A stretch of 64,000 nt of DNA from Patiria pectinifera (taxonomy: Eukaryota > Echinodermata > Asteroidea > Valvatida > Asterinidae), in the NCBI GenBank assembly GCA_029964075.1, contig CM057136.1:11160001-11224000 (forward strand), written 5' to 3'. The notes under the pieces are model-generated. The model saw nothing but the letters and a program-made list of their open reading frames with translations, was not told where the DNA came from and did no database searches. This document shows, in pieces, positions 44,701 to 54,076 of this stretch. The first letter of the stretch is position 1; the number at the start of each line of letters is the position of its first letter. Position numbers and translations under genes: made by a program.

Positions 44701-47700
44701 TCTTACTTTTTTATATTTAGTTATTCCACATTGTCTCAGCAATTGATTACACATCTTCTAAGGGGTACAACTGATTCTCTGACCTTACAATTCCCCAACA
44801 TCTACAAATTGCTCTGTTTCATTTTAAGTGCGGTCGGGGAACTAGACTACAAGAACACGATTTGTTTTCTTGATTTTCTAGCATCTACGGACCCAAAACA
44901 TAAAATAAGTCAGTACAAAATGTTTTGCTATAACATACTACCCCCCAAATCCATCCATTTCTAAAAATTGCAACAAAAGCAAATAATGTACATTCCCTTT
45001 AATGAACACCAGAGTTCTAGTTATTTTCTTGCATGTCCTCACAGGTACATCACAAGTCCTCTCGTCTCTAATCAGTGATTAGTTTCTCGTTGTTTATCGC
45101 CTGTTACTTGTGATATTTCTTTTAATTTGACTTGTGATTTGACTTGGGACGGACTTGACTACACATGGCAATTGAGGAATAGCTCCCAGCAGTTGACTTT
45201 TTGAGTTTTTTATACCATGTTAAAGGGAATGTACAACATTTGCTTTTGCTGCAATTTTCAGAAACAAATGGATTTGGAGGATTAGTAAGTTATAGCAAAT
45301 ATTGTTAAACTGACTTGTTTCACGTTTTGGGCTTGTAGTTGTTGGAAAAACCAAGAAAACCAACCATGTTCTTGTAGTCTGGTTCCCTGACCCCACTTAA
45401 GATAAAACAGAGCAATTTATAGACTTTGGGGAATTGTAAGGTCGAGAATCAGTCTAGCAGGCTTGTACCGATACCTCTTCATATACATGTAAGTGTGTAA
45501 TCAACTGAAAAGAAAATGTGGAATAACCAAATATGAAAACCTAGTAGCTCTTTTTGAAAACAGCCAGTTTTTGGAGAGAGCCAGCGTTGGAGAAATACAA
45601 GTTTTCTTGACAATGTCAGCACACCAGGAGCCACGATTTCACAGGATAGTTTAGAAGTGTCATTCCCAGTCCTTCTGATTTGAGGCGTGGGATCACACCC
45701 CCACACCATCGCACACCTAAAAGCTTCCCGAGAAGTGTGAATAATTGCACGCTTGAATTTCCCTTGACCACAGATCACACACCTAGAAAAAAACACACAC
45801 CTAGAAAAATCCAGGTGTGCCTTTTTCCACCCGCCTGTGATTTTCAAATCAGAAGGCCTGCATTCCCTGACAAGCCAGTAAGGTATTTCGTGATAATTTG
45901 CTGTTTTGCATTTTTGATGTTATAAAATGTTGTATCTTCCTTTTAAGGAGCAACTCTTTAGCTTTGTAATTACACCAAATTTATTTCTGTAGCTTAAATA
46001 ACTCCAAAGATACGCTGGGAGAAAGTCAGTAGTGTGTCAAGTGTGAGTTACTGAAACACATTTCTCTCTAGAGATTGAATGGTAGAATACGACTTCATCT
46101 AATGATGCAATCAAAATATTTTTCCATCAGTCATGTCATGCCCAGCATGAGGAAACAGTGTCAAACGCCCATGAAATGCAAATTTTTTTAATGAAGTTCT
46201 TCGAAATGCCCCATGAAATGCAATTTTTTTAATGAAGTTCTTGAAAATGCCCCATGAAATGCAATTTTTTTAATGAAGTTCTTGAAGATGCCCCATGAAA
46301 TGCAATTTTTTTTAATGGAGTTCTTGAAAATGCACCTTTGTGTCCCATTTCACCTAATTTTCAATTTTAATTGTGATGTTTTCAAGGGTATTTTGGTGCC
46401 TTTTTGGTTTTTATGCTTATGCAAATTTCCATATTAACGAGCAAAAGCGTGATGTCATATCAGGCAGAAACCTCACTGTTGCAAGTGGTTTGTGCACAAA
46501 AAGTTTTCAGAATTTCGGATATTTTGCTGTTGAAAATTTTCTCCTTTTTCGGTGATTCTTTGTTGTGTTAGTACATGGCATGGAAGTAAGCCAATGAGCG
46601 AACCTTTGTCATCAATGTTATCAATGAGCAGATTTTTGGGGTTCACATTTGTACACAAAGCCATTTAACTGAACAGTGTCTCCCTGAAATGACATCACGG
46701 CAACAGCGCCCTCAGTTGTCCAAAAAAAAAAACATACACAAATTTGAATGTTTAAAGAAGTGCACTTTTGAATAAAATAAACCAAAAAGGGATGTTAAAT
46801 AGTTTTCATACATTTAAGAAGAGAAGAAAGTAGCGCGAAATGTGTTTCTGGGTCATTCCACTGGGTTGGGACACAATGTGTGACATATGACCATATTATG
46901 AAAAGTGTGAAAGCCTTGCTTGCAGTTGCTCTACATAATATTGCTTGTTGGGTGTTCCACTGGTGCAGAAAGTTTCAACTCATTTGAATGTACATTGCCA
47001 AAAATATGAGCAAAAATGTCATTCAAACGTTACATTGACACTGTGTCCATGTTACATCCAAATATTTTATTTGTACCAATTTTTTTTAAATTTCTGTAAA
47101 ACTTTACCCAAATTCACTTTATGTACTTATTACACTACATGCAACACACTAAGAAAAGCTTTTGTTATGGTAGTCAGGTATCAAATGGAGCAGAAATGAT
47201 AGCTTGGTAGTGGATGTAACATGGACACCGTGTCCAACCCCAAATGTCACACTTCCATTGGGTGATTTGGACACTGTTACGTCAACATTAAGGTATCGTT
47301 TCTGTTACATATGAACCCTGACTATACCAAAACAAAAGCTTTTCTTGGTGCATTAGGTGTCCTGTTATATATGTAATGTCAGTTTTGGTATTATTTTACA
47401 TATATGTGTAAAAAACGGCAAACAAAGAATATTTGGATGTAACAATGACACGGTGTCCATGTTACGTCCGAATAACACATTTTTGCTCATATTTTTTTCA
47501 AAGAACATTCAAATGATTTAAAACTTTCTCAAGTATTAAAAACACCCTAAGACAAATATTATGTTGCGCAGTTGTTTAGAATGCATTGATACTTTTAAGA
47601 ATATGACCAAATATATGGATGTAACATGCACTGTGTCCTAACCCAGTGGAATGACCCTTCTCTGAAAAATTCATTTCATGGCCACTTTAATAAAAAAAAA

Positions 47701-50379
47701 ATTCCATGTCCAATTCGACCTCCAAACTCCGAGTCATTTCCGATATGAGACCTTCCTTTTTTCTTATGATCTGCGGGCCTATTGCTTCCAAATTGTATTA
47801 ATCGGCTTCGGCACACTGTTATTAACGCTCATTATTTTCACCACAGCGGCTTATCAGTTTGTGATATGATTGGCAGCATGGTAGCACTTGAATGAAATGA
47901 ATATCACCACTGAGGACATTTTCATTATCTAGTGCGATTGACACTTCAGTCCCGTGGCGCCGTCGCGCCAACACTCGGTTCAGAAAAGTGACACTGCTTT
48001 ATTCATGACTTCATCTTCATCTCCTTGGACTGAGGTCTTTCCAAAAAGCTGTTGAAAATTCACGAGCACTTGGGAATTAAAGCAGATTACATTTAAGTGG
48101 AATGTCTCCAGGGGGAAAGGGTGATTCTGTCACATATGTGACTCCAATGACTTCAGTGTTTCCTTGTCAATTTCTTTCCAGTGAAAAGTTTTGCATGAAA
48201 CATTTCGAAATATGCCTCCGAAGCAGGGATGTGCATTTACGGGTAGTGCAGGGATCGAGAACCTGATTGAAAAAAAACAAAAAACACAGCTACCTGGGTT
48301 AAAGAAACCCAACGCCAAACATGCTCAAATTAAAAACCTCTGAAGTTGCTGTTGAGATTGTTTACAATGATCCGCACAGCAATACTACCGCATCGGCGCA
48401 TATCAATACGACAAGATACAAGTGTGTACAGTGAGCTTAACTTTACGGTGTAAACTGCAGCTTTTGTGAGCGTCACTAATAAGAAATATGCTTTGTTTTT
48501 CCCATATGGCCTGGTTTTTATTTTGAAAATTCCCCACAACTGACATTCGAAATCTTTCTTTTTGATCGTCTGAGAAGTAATTTGTCAAGTTCAAATCCCT
48601 GCACAATCCTTTGGTGTGATTAAGGTCAGGGTGAGCAGGCAGATTCAGTCACGCTTCACTGCTCTCCACAGTGCTGTTTTCATGTGTGAAGTGATAATCT
48701 TTGTGACACAGTTACTTTGAAGGGAATGCACAACATTTGCTTTTGCTGCAATTTTCAGAAATGGATTTGGAGGGTTAGACTGCTATAGACAATTTTGTTA
48801 AACTGCTTTGTTTCACGATTTGGGCTTGTAGATGCTGGAAAAACTAAGAAAACCAGTCATGTAGTCTGGTTCCCCGACCCCACTTGAGATGAAAGAAGCA
48901 ATTTATAGACATCCGGGAGTTGAAAGATCAGAGAATCAGTCTAGCAGGCTTGTACCCCTTCACAGGTGTGTAATCACTTGCAAAGAATATGCGGAATGAA
49001 TAATTAGGAGCAGTTTTTGAAATAAGCCAGTTTTCTCCAAAGCTGGTCAGAAAAATAAAAGTTTTCTTGAAAATGTCAGCACACCAGGAGCTACGATTTT
49101 ACAGAATGCTTTAAACCGTCATTCCCTTACAATCTAGTCAGGTATATCGAGATAATTTGATCAGTTTGTTTTTTGATGTTTCCAAATGTTGTATCCTCCC
49201 TTTAACACTTCATATCCCTTCACCTGAAACTGACCTGCAGGGTTTTAAGGGTTTCACATGAATTGCTCTGAATATTGACTTCCCACTAGGAGGGTTCAAC
49301 TTGACCTTGGAAATACATTTTTAATCAATTTGCAAAGGACTTACGCGGCTCGTTCCAAGGCGCCGACATCTTTGGACATGCCAAGGCCATAATAGCACAA
49401 CGCACCGATGCCAACTGCCGCTGCACCTGCCAAAGCGCCCCGCCCGACACTGATAGCTGGGGCAATCATCAAAAGGGAAAAAACAACAGGTGTTACAAGT
49501 AGGTAACAATCATTTGTGGCACGATTCTGCGAAATTCGTCTTTAGGACATGTTTTATATAATTTTTTTTTTAATGGGGAATTCAATGAAAAAATGGACAT
49601 GGGTGTGAAGTGGACAATTCAAAGAAATCTTCAGAACTACAAGCAGCTGCAGCACAACCTCAAATGTGGTATCAAATGAAAGGGGACAACAAGGCATTGC
49701 ATTTGACTGGTGTGCCAGAGAGACAGGCTATGGTTAAGTATTGTTTTTTATTGGGGAAAAAAAACTATTTCTGGAGCCTAAAATCATAGATATGAGGTAG
49801 TTATCTTGGATTTTGGGGCCAAAAAGTGAATTTTGTTGATGATGCTGAATATGGAAAATATTTCAGTTCTGGGGGCATTTGGTAAAATACAATAAATCTT
49901 GGTTTTCTCACTGGATACTGATCGTGGTGAACTGAAATCTTCAGGGGACTCAGCGCTGGCCTCCAGGTACCTTGTGTAAACTTTGGAGAAAATTTGCTAA
50001 AGTTGGGGTTTTGGGTCCAAATTGACTTTTTTTGATAATGCAGGGTATTGAAAACTTTTAGTTTTGGGGGCATTTGGTAAAAACGTTAACGAAAAAAAGA
50101 GCCGCCTCCTTTTTTTTCAAAAATTTGGACAATTAAGTTTTTTTAATGGGCCTTGGTTTCCATACCTGATCCATCAGCTGGGGCAGCGGCCATTTCTTTC
50201 AACGTCTTGGACTTGGCCGCTCTCTTGGCCGCGATTCTGCTTGGTTGGCTTGCATATCGCAGGGCGGGTACCACAACACTGACTTTGGGTCGCAAGCAGG
50301 TAGCCACGCCCCTGCCTACCGTGGGGGCGGAAACACAGGCAACCAGGGGGAGTTTGATGAAGATTCGCGACGCTAACAT
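35689..50379 (-). CDS. GHITM: growth hormone-inducible transmembrane protein / TMBIM5, mitochondrial, complete
   Basis: Inner-mitochondrial-membrane member of the Bax-inhibitor-1/TMBIM family, needed for cristae organisation and linked to Ca2+/H+ exchange in vertebrates. Seven coding exons in transcript order: 50379-50166, 49456-49345, 42956-42815, 37387-37186, 36803-36705, 36510-36339 and 35776-35689. All phases join. The total is 1029 nt, 342 residues plus TGA, against 345 in human. The N-terminus MLASRIFIKLPLVACVSAP is Arg/Ala/Ser-rich, as for mitochondrial import. Membrane segments follow (GALAGAAAVGIGALCYYGLG, STAASAIAIS, MMGLVMCSGFICM, GAVLAPMTLLGG, GLGVVIAASIG). The family-typical Asp residues are kept in FLLYDTQ and YMDTVNIF. 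Exon 4 uses a weak donor GTCTGT. The intron between exons 3 and 4 (5.4 kb) and the one between exons 2 and 3 (6.4 kb) are full of MITEs. Confidence 0.96.
35840..36216 (-). mobile_element. TTAA MITE family 3
   Basis: The complement begins TTTAAAGGCATAATTTACAG and has the core ACTAAACACCCCATGAAATT. The palindrome is CCAACGATCGGTCAATTGAC. It occupies the GHITM intron between exons 6 and 7. Confidence 0.8.
36339..36510 (-). CDS. GHITM: GHITM coding exon 6
   Basis: The acceptor is GCCGTTGCAG and the donor GTAAGT. It encodes GMFFAPTTALGSGLYAISTY, GGLILFSGFLLYDTQLIM and KRAETYPIMPQRPYDPIN. It carries the family Asp in LLYDTQ. A partial echo of the upstream acceptor region (GTAGTAGGTGC, GAACATACCACCTGCAAC) recurs at 36597-36630 in the next intron. 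Confidence 0.95.
36705..36803 (-). CDS. GHITM: GHITM coding exon 5
   Basis: The acceptor is ACTTTGTCAG and the donor GTGAGT. It encodes LSCVAACAPSEKFLYIGGPL, then AMGLGVVIAASI. Confidence 0.95.
37186..37387 (-). CDS. GHITM: GHITM coding exon 4
   Basis: The acceptor follows a C-run (CCCACCCCACCAAG). The exon encodes GALGMMGLVMCSGFICMSVP to LLIRAAWYTAGVVG plus one base. The donor is GTCTGT, weak but the only phase-compatible choice. Confidence 0.93.
37515..37688. mobile_element. GGCACGGC-type inverted-repeat element
   Basis: The left end GGAATTGGCACGGCGATAGC and the right end GCCGTGCCATTTCCGTGCCA are imperfect inverted repeats. The inner words GCACGGCATTTT and CTGCCGTGCTATCG are shared with 8088-8260. 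Confidence 0.7.
38203..38683. mobile_element. TTAA-ended element (TTAACCCTAAAGGGGCC)
   Basis: The left end is TTAACCCTAAAGGGGCC and the right end GGCCCATTTAGGCTTAA. The interior contains repeated AGCTTAA words and GCGACCCGAGCTG. It is a candidate MITE in the GHITM intron. Confidence 0.6.
38684..39598. other. GHITM intron, nothing recognised
   Basis: Unassigned AT-rich intron sequence with a TACATGTA microsatellite near 39120. Confidence 0.45.
39743..40232 (+). mobile_element. TTAA MITE family 2, first of dimer
   Basis: It starts TTTAAAGCCAGAGTCCATCATTTGC and ends ATGATGGACTATACCT|TTAA. It carries an internal deletion in the GCGCGC-rich region relative to the next copy. Confidence 0.85.
40229..40787 (+). 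mobile_element. TTAA MITE family 2, second of dimer
   Basis: It shares the TTAA of the first copy (CTATACCT|TTAA|AGCTATAG) and ends ATGGACTATACCT|TTAA. The palindrome region is CCAACTGCGCTTCTTAAG. Confidence 0.87.
41233..41735. mobile_element. inverted-repeat MITE (CCATAGAGCTGTATTAAATT ends)
   Basis: CCATAGAGCTGTATTAAATT, then ACTAGAGCGCTAACT, pairs with AGTTAGCACTCTAGTAATTT, then AATATAGCTGTATGG; arms about 35 bp. The interior is GC-richer (GCGCGCGGAGAAGC, GCGTATTGGC). Confidence 0.83.
41735..41870 (+). repeat. dispersed repeat fragment (shared with 5705-5870)
   Basis: GGCACAAACAGATCCGCTTT, GTGGGGCCGGAACCCAG and CCCGCGAGAATGGAATCATT match 5716-5860 in order. Confidence 0.65.
41871..42303. 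other. GHITM intron with purine-rich tract
   Basis: A strongly purine-rich stretch (G/A only over much of 42030-42128), otherwise nothing recognised. Confidence 0.5.
42304..42550. mobile_element. MITE with GGGCCCAATTTCATAG termini
   Basis: The ends GGGCCCAATTTCATAGAGCT and AGCTCTATGAAATTGGCCCC pair. Inner arms TTACCGGCCAAAACTCCATG and CATGGAGTTTTGGCCGGTAA also pair. Same family as 28104-28380. Confidence 0.88.
42815..42956 (-). CDS. GHITM: GHITM coding exon 3
   Basis: The acceptor is CCTAAATACAG and the donor GTAGGT. It encodes MWPDYVRERVQSTYAYFGVG, IASTAASAIAISRNPAIM and ARMMPKSWV, aligned to IWPQYVKDRIHSTYMYL... of human. Confidence 0.95.
43232..43790 (-). mobile_element. TTAA MITE family 1, diverged
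   Basis: It is recognisable by CTGTGAAATTATGGCACC, the palindrome CCAATGATGGTCGGCCGACAA, and CAAATCCATCAATTTCTGAA. The termini are degraded. A local inverted repeat around AGGGAGCTAGGTCAG/CTGACCTAGCTCCCT sits at about 43525-43585. Confidence 0.75.
43791..44483. other. GHITM intron, nothing recognised
   Basis: Unassigned AT-rich intron sequence. Confidence 0.45.
44484..45001 (-). mobile_element. TTAA MITE family 1
   Basis: It runs from TTAAAGGGAATGTACAACATTTGC to AATGTACATTCCCTTTAA. The palindrome CCAACGCTGGTCGGCCGATC... has two mismatches. Confidence 0.88.
45002..45221 (+). repeat. intron segment between two family-1 MITEs, duplicated at 52096-52293
   Basis: AATGAACACCAGAGTTCTAG through TTTTTTATACCATG is found again inside the LINE at 52096-52293, with near identity apart from a 20-bp segment (ATTGAGGAATAGCTCCCAGC) missing in the 52-kb copy. 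Confidence 0.9.
45222..45948 (+). mobile_element. TTAA MITE family 1 with nested family-6 MITE
   Basis: It runs from TTAAAGGGAATGTACAACATTTGC to TGTTGTATCTTCCTTTTAA. The left half of the central palindrome is eroded (GAGAGAGCCAGCGTTGG). A family-6 element occupies 45667-45860. Confidence 0.85.
45667..45860 (-). mobile_element. MITE family 6, nested
   Basis: The ends are CAGTCCTTCTGATTTGA and TCAAATCAGAAGGCCTG, with the 6-bp duplication CATTCC at 45661-45666 and 45861-45866. Confidence 0.87.
46165..46340 (+). repeat. 44-bp tandem repeat
   Basis: About four copies of a unit with CCCATGAAATGCAATTTTTT and AATGAAGTTCTTGAAAATGC. Confidence 0.88.
46850..47658. mobile_element. inverted-repeat element (GGTCATTCCACTGGGTTGGG ends)
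   Basis: GGGTCATTCCACTGGGTTGG pairs with CCTAACCCAGTGGAATGACC. Inner words GACACTGTGTCCATGTTACA and GGATGTAACATGGACACCGT recur in both orientations. It is about 810 bp with no ORF of note. Confidence 0.83.
47659..48717. other. GHITM intron, nothing recognised
   Basis: Unassigned intron sequence; short chance ORFs only. Confidence 0.45.
48718..49204 (+). mobile_element. TTAA MITE family 1
   Basis: It runs from TTGAAGGGAATGCACAACATTTGC to TGTTGTATCCTCCCTTTAA. The palindrome is half lost (CCAAAGCTGGTCAG). It ends 140 bp below GHITM exon 2. Confidence 0.82.
49345..49456 (-). CDS. GHITM: GHITM coding exon 2
   Basis: The acceptor is GATTGCCCCAG and the donor GTAAGT. It encodes AISVGRGALAGAAAVGIGAL, then CYYGLGMSKDVGALERA: first membrane segment, matching GGAAVGLGALCYYGLG of human. 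Confidence 0.94.
49813..50085 (-). repeat. two-copy direct repeat in GHITM intron 1
   Basis: TTGGGGCCAAAAAGTGAATTT ... GGGGGCATTTGGTAAAA recurs about 195 bp later as TTGGGTCCAAATTGACTTT ... GGGGGCATTTGGTAAAA. Confidence 0.65.
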
Positions 50380-50437
50380 GACGACTGCCGAGTGAATTGC
50401 GACTCACGGGTACCACTAATAACACTCGAAAAGGAAC
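50166..50437 (-). CDS. GHITM: GHITM first coding exon with 5' UTR
   Basis: The coding part is 50379-50166, starting at the ATG (complement of 50377-50379) and ending before donor GTATGG. Upstream, TTCTTTTGACAG ending at 50438 is a strong acceptor, so this exon probably begins at 50437 with a 58-base 5' UTR and a further noncoding exon lies at higher coordinates. Confidence 0.9.
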
Positions 50438-51579
50438 CTGTCAAAAGAATAAATTACAAAATAAAGGCCAATAAGAAACTAGCTGAGCTGAGCCCTTGCA
50501 GAGTTAATCAATGTACATGATTTATGGACGGAGTATCTGCAAAACCATTACAGATCGTTCCTTAGCCTGTTGAGTGATTAGATTTTCAGAATCATCTGTC
50601 ATGCTTGTGTGGCAAGCATTATGGATAACCAAGGACTGAAACGATCACCGACGAATCTCAGCTGTGAGATTAGGCACAAGAAACACTCCGGAGTTCGTAA
50701 TGTGGTAAATATTTAATAAAACTTTCATGGACTATTTAATAATGCATCTTAACAGCGTTTGACCGTCTGGTTTCCTGACCTGACTTGACAATATTTAATG
50801 CCGGGATCTTTGTGTCTTAGCACCTACATGCATCGACCGAATGGTTCTTGGATTTACAATGTAATTACCCTTTTTTTTTTAAAACTCCTCCAAAGCCACG
50901 GCTCACTATGAAAACAAATTAAATCTGGGCCCACTTCAACAGAAAGAACTAGGATTTGATAAAAAAAAACCCATAAAAGTAAATAACACTATTAAAAGTA
51001 AAATTAGGCGGCGGGGCATGGAGGTACAATTCGCCTACATCCCCATGTCAGTACCAGCAGTCATCAGCTACAAACTCAAGAGCGGTTCATTCAAGACCTT
51101 CAGAATTTGGCAATCTAACCCGCTATCTTAACTCCGATCAATAAGGTATTGCTTTACCTACATTGTTACTTACTACTTAAATTTACTACTTTAAATATGG
51201 TAACAATTTCTTTTCTCTTATTCACAACTACTACCATCCTTAACATCACCAAAATCTGGCAATATTTGGCAGATCACCTGCTCATAATATCATTTCAATG
51301 TCTTCTTAAGTCACCAAATATTTGGGGTTTAGTGCATGTAATTATTGATAACAAAATAATGTGTGAATTTATGATCATTGTCTACCCTAGTAAAACACAT
51401 CATCTTCCATTTTTCATTGGTAATGAAACATGTTCATAGTTTCAGTACCTTGTTTACCATGTTTACATTGAAACGTTGCTGTGCACAGCTGTGGACGCCC
51501 TTCACTAGCCCTTAATTAGTAACGGCTTTTATTCTGGCCCATTCTGTTCCATCAATGTCTTATTGTAATTTAAATACTT
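50438..51579. other. region upstream of GHITM, nothing recognised
   Basis: It should include the GHITM promoter and noncoding first exon, but neither can be placed. There is no TATA box or repeat. Confidence 0.4.
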
Positions 51580-51987
51580 ATGTCTAGTTCTAGCAGTAGC
51601 TGTTTAAGCGACAGCAGTAGTTTCAATGAAAGATTAAGTAGTACAGACTCACACCATTCATCAGATAGTGATGTCATAAATCGCCTCAACGACTACGTCT
51701 TTAATCCCGTACCGTTGGATAATGAATGTATACGCCGAATTCCTGCAAAGTACATGCGGGTCTAAAATACCTTAGTGAAGAACAGGTGCAATCCAAATAT
51801 ACTAGGAAAGGCGATTCCTTTTCGTTGTATCACGCAAATATAAGAAGTATAAATAAAACATTTTGATTTCCTGCAGCATTCGCTTTTAGAAATAAGGCAG
51901 GAATTTCAAATTATTGGCCTTACTGAAACATGGCTAAAGTCAGACCCTGAGCCCCTATTGGGCATGCCAGGTTATAACATTGAGTTT

Positions 51988-52815
51988 AAAGGGAATGAAC
52001 ATCATTGGCTTTTGCTGCAATTTTCAGAAATAAATGGATTTGGAGGATTAGTATGCTATAGCAAATATTGTTAAACTGACTTGTTTCACGTTTTAATGAA
52101 CACCAGAGTTCTAGTTATTTTCTTGCATGTCCTCACAGTACATCACAAGTCCTCTCGTCTCTAATCAGTGATCAGTTTCTCGTTGTTTATCGCCTGTTAC
52201 TTGTGATATTTCTTTTAATTTGACTTGTGATTTGACTTGGGACGGACTTGACTACACGTGGCAGTTGACTTTTTGAGTTTTATATACCATGTTTTAAAGG
52301 GAATGTACAACATTTGCTTTTGCTGCAATTTTCAGAAATAAATGGATTTGGAGGATTAGTATGCTATAGCAAATATTGTTAAACTGACTTGTTTCACGTT
52401 TTGGGCTTGTTTATGCTGGAGAAACCAAGAAAACCTATCATGTTCTTGTAGTCTGGTTCCCCAACCCCACTTAAGATGAAACGGAGAAACGTAAAGACTT
52501 TGCGGAATTGTAAGGTCAAAGAATCACTCTAGCAGGTTTGTACCCCTTCACAGGTGTAAAATCTATTGCAAAGAAAATGCGGAATAACTTAATATGAAAA
52601 AATAGGAGCAGTTTTTGAAAAAAGCCAGTTTTTTTTCCAACGCTGGTCGGCCGACCAGCGTTGGAAAAATACAGTTTTTCTTGAAAATGTCAGCAAACCA
52701 GGAGCCACAATTTTACAGGATGCTTTAGACTGTCAATCCCCAACGATTCAGTAAGGTTTTTCGTGATAATTTGATCATTTCGTGTTTTGATGTTTGCAAT
52801 TTTCCCTTTAAAAAC
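51988..52815 (+). mobile_element. composite family-1 MITE insertion carrying a GHITM intron segment
   Basis: Layout: a truncated family-1 start (51988-52094), then a copy of 45002-45221 (52096-52293), then a complete family-1 element (about 52294-52814) with an intact palindrome at about 52639-52668. Deleting the whole block and one TTAA restores the LINE frame exactly (GAG TTT AAA AAC). Confidence 0.85.
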
Positions 52816-53305
52816 AGACAAAATCAAACTGGCGGAGGCGTAATGATGTATGTTAAAGATTCACTGACTTATGTATTGCTCCCCGATCTGTCAAATTCAG
52901 ACTCAATCCCATGAATCCTTATTTATTGAAATAAAAACAAAAACAAGTAACATTATCATTGGCTTGATCTACAGACCCCCTGGTTTATGTCTTCAGACCT
53001 TCACCGAAGATCTTGAACCAGTGCTGGAAACAAATTGCGTCTGAATCCAAAAAATGTTATTTGTTAGGTGATTTTAATATTAATCTTCTTAACAGTGAAT
53101 CTCTTATGTAACTTATTTGTTTCGCCCAACTATTGACAAACCAACTAGAATAACTCCAAATTCAACAACACTGATTGACAATATCTTTACTAGCGAAATT
53201 GTACCATTTTCCACTTTTATTGTTCAATCGGATATCAGCGATCATCTTCCAATCATTTTCTTTGGCTGCAACCTTGCTCAAGCTAAAGGAAAAAAAAAAA
53301 AATAT

Positions 53306-53625
53306 TCGGTCTCTGGTCCGGAATTGACGTGGCGACGCGGATTTTTTTTTTTTTTTTTTTAAAGCTTGGATTGTACAGACAAGGTGGGGTACTATTTTGC
53401 TTTTTTGGTGTCCTCATGTACATTGGTGTCCTCCATAATTTGCCTTGGTGCTCTCGATCATTTGCCTTGGTGCAATTTCCCATTCCTTGGTGCTCTTTGG
53501 TAAAAATTTTTGAGGAGGTGCGGCAATAGAGGGCACTGTTGGAGCTACCGCAGAACATTTTGGAAACAAAAAAGATTGACGCGCATGATTAAAATTGACA
53601 CGCGCGCTGACCAGAGACCGACTTA
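53306..53625. mobile_element. MITE nested in LINE (CGGTCTCTGGTC ends)
   Basis: CGGTCTCTGGTC and GACCAGAGACCG bound about 315 bp containing T-runs and repeated CTTGGTGCTCTC/CTTGGTGCAATT words. Confidence 0.7.
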
Positions 53626-54076
53626 TTTTTTTTTTGGCCAAAGCAACAATCTACATGTAGTTCCTTTTGGAAAAGGAATACATCAGCCAGAAGTGTTGCT
53701 GCTCTGAAAGGTGAATTAGCTCAAGTTGACTGGGGTTCAATTATTACCGATGATGGGAGTAAATTTGCGATACTCGCAGTTCATATCCAAGCTAAGTGAA
53801 CTCATTGATAAATGCATGCCTTATAAAAAGTGTAGACGTCACAGTAAAGAACCTAAAAATCCCTGGATTACCAAAGGTCTACTAAAGTCTATAAAAAAGA
53901 AAAATAAACTGTATAAAGTATTTCTTACAAAACCTTCTGAGATCAATAAACTCAAATATAACAGATATAAAAACAAATTAACCACCGTTATTAGAGCCTC
54001 CAAGAAAATATATTGCTCAGAGTATTTTGAGCAAGAAAAAAACAACATAAAAAATACCTGGAAAATCATAAATAAG

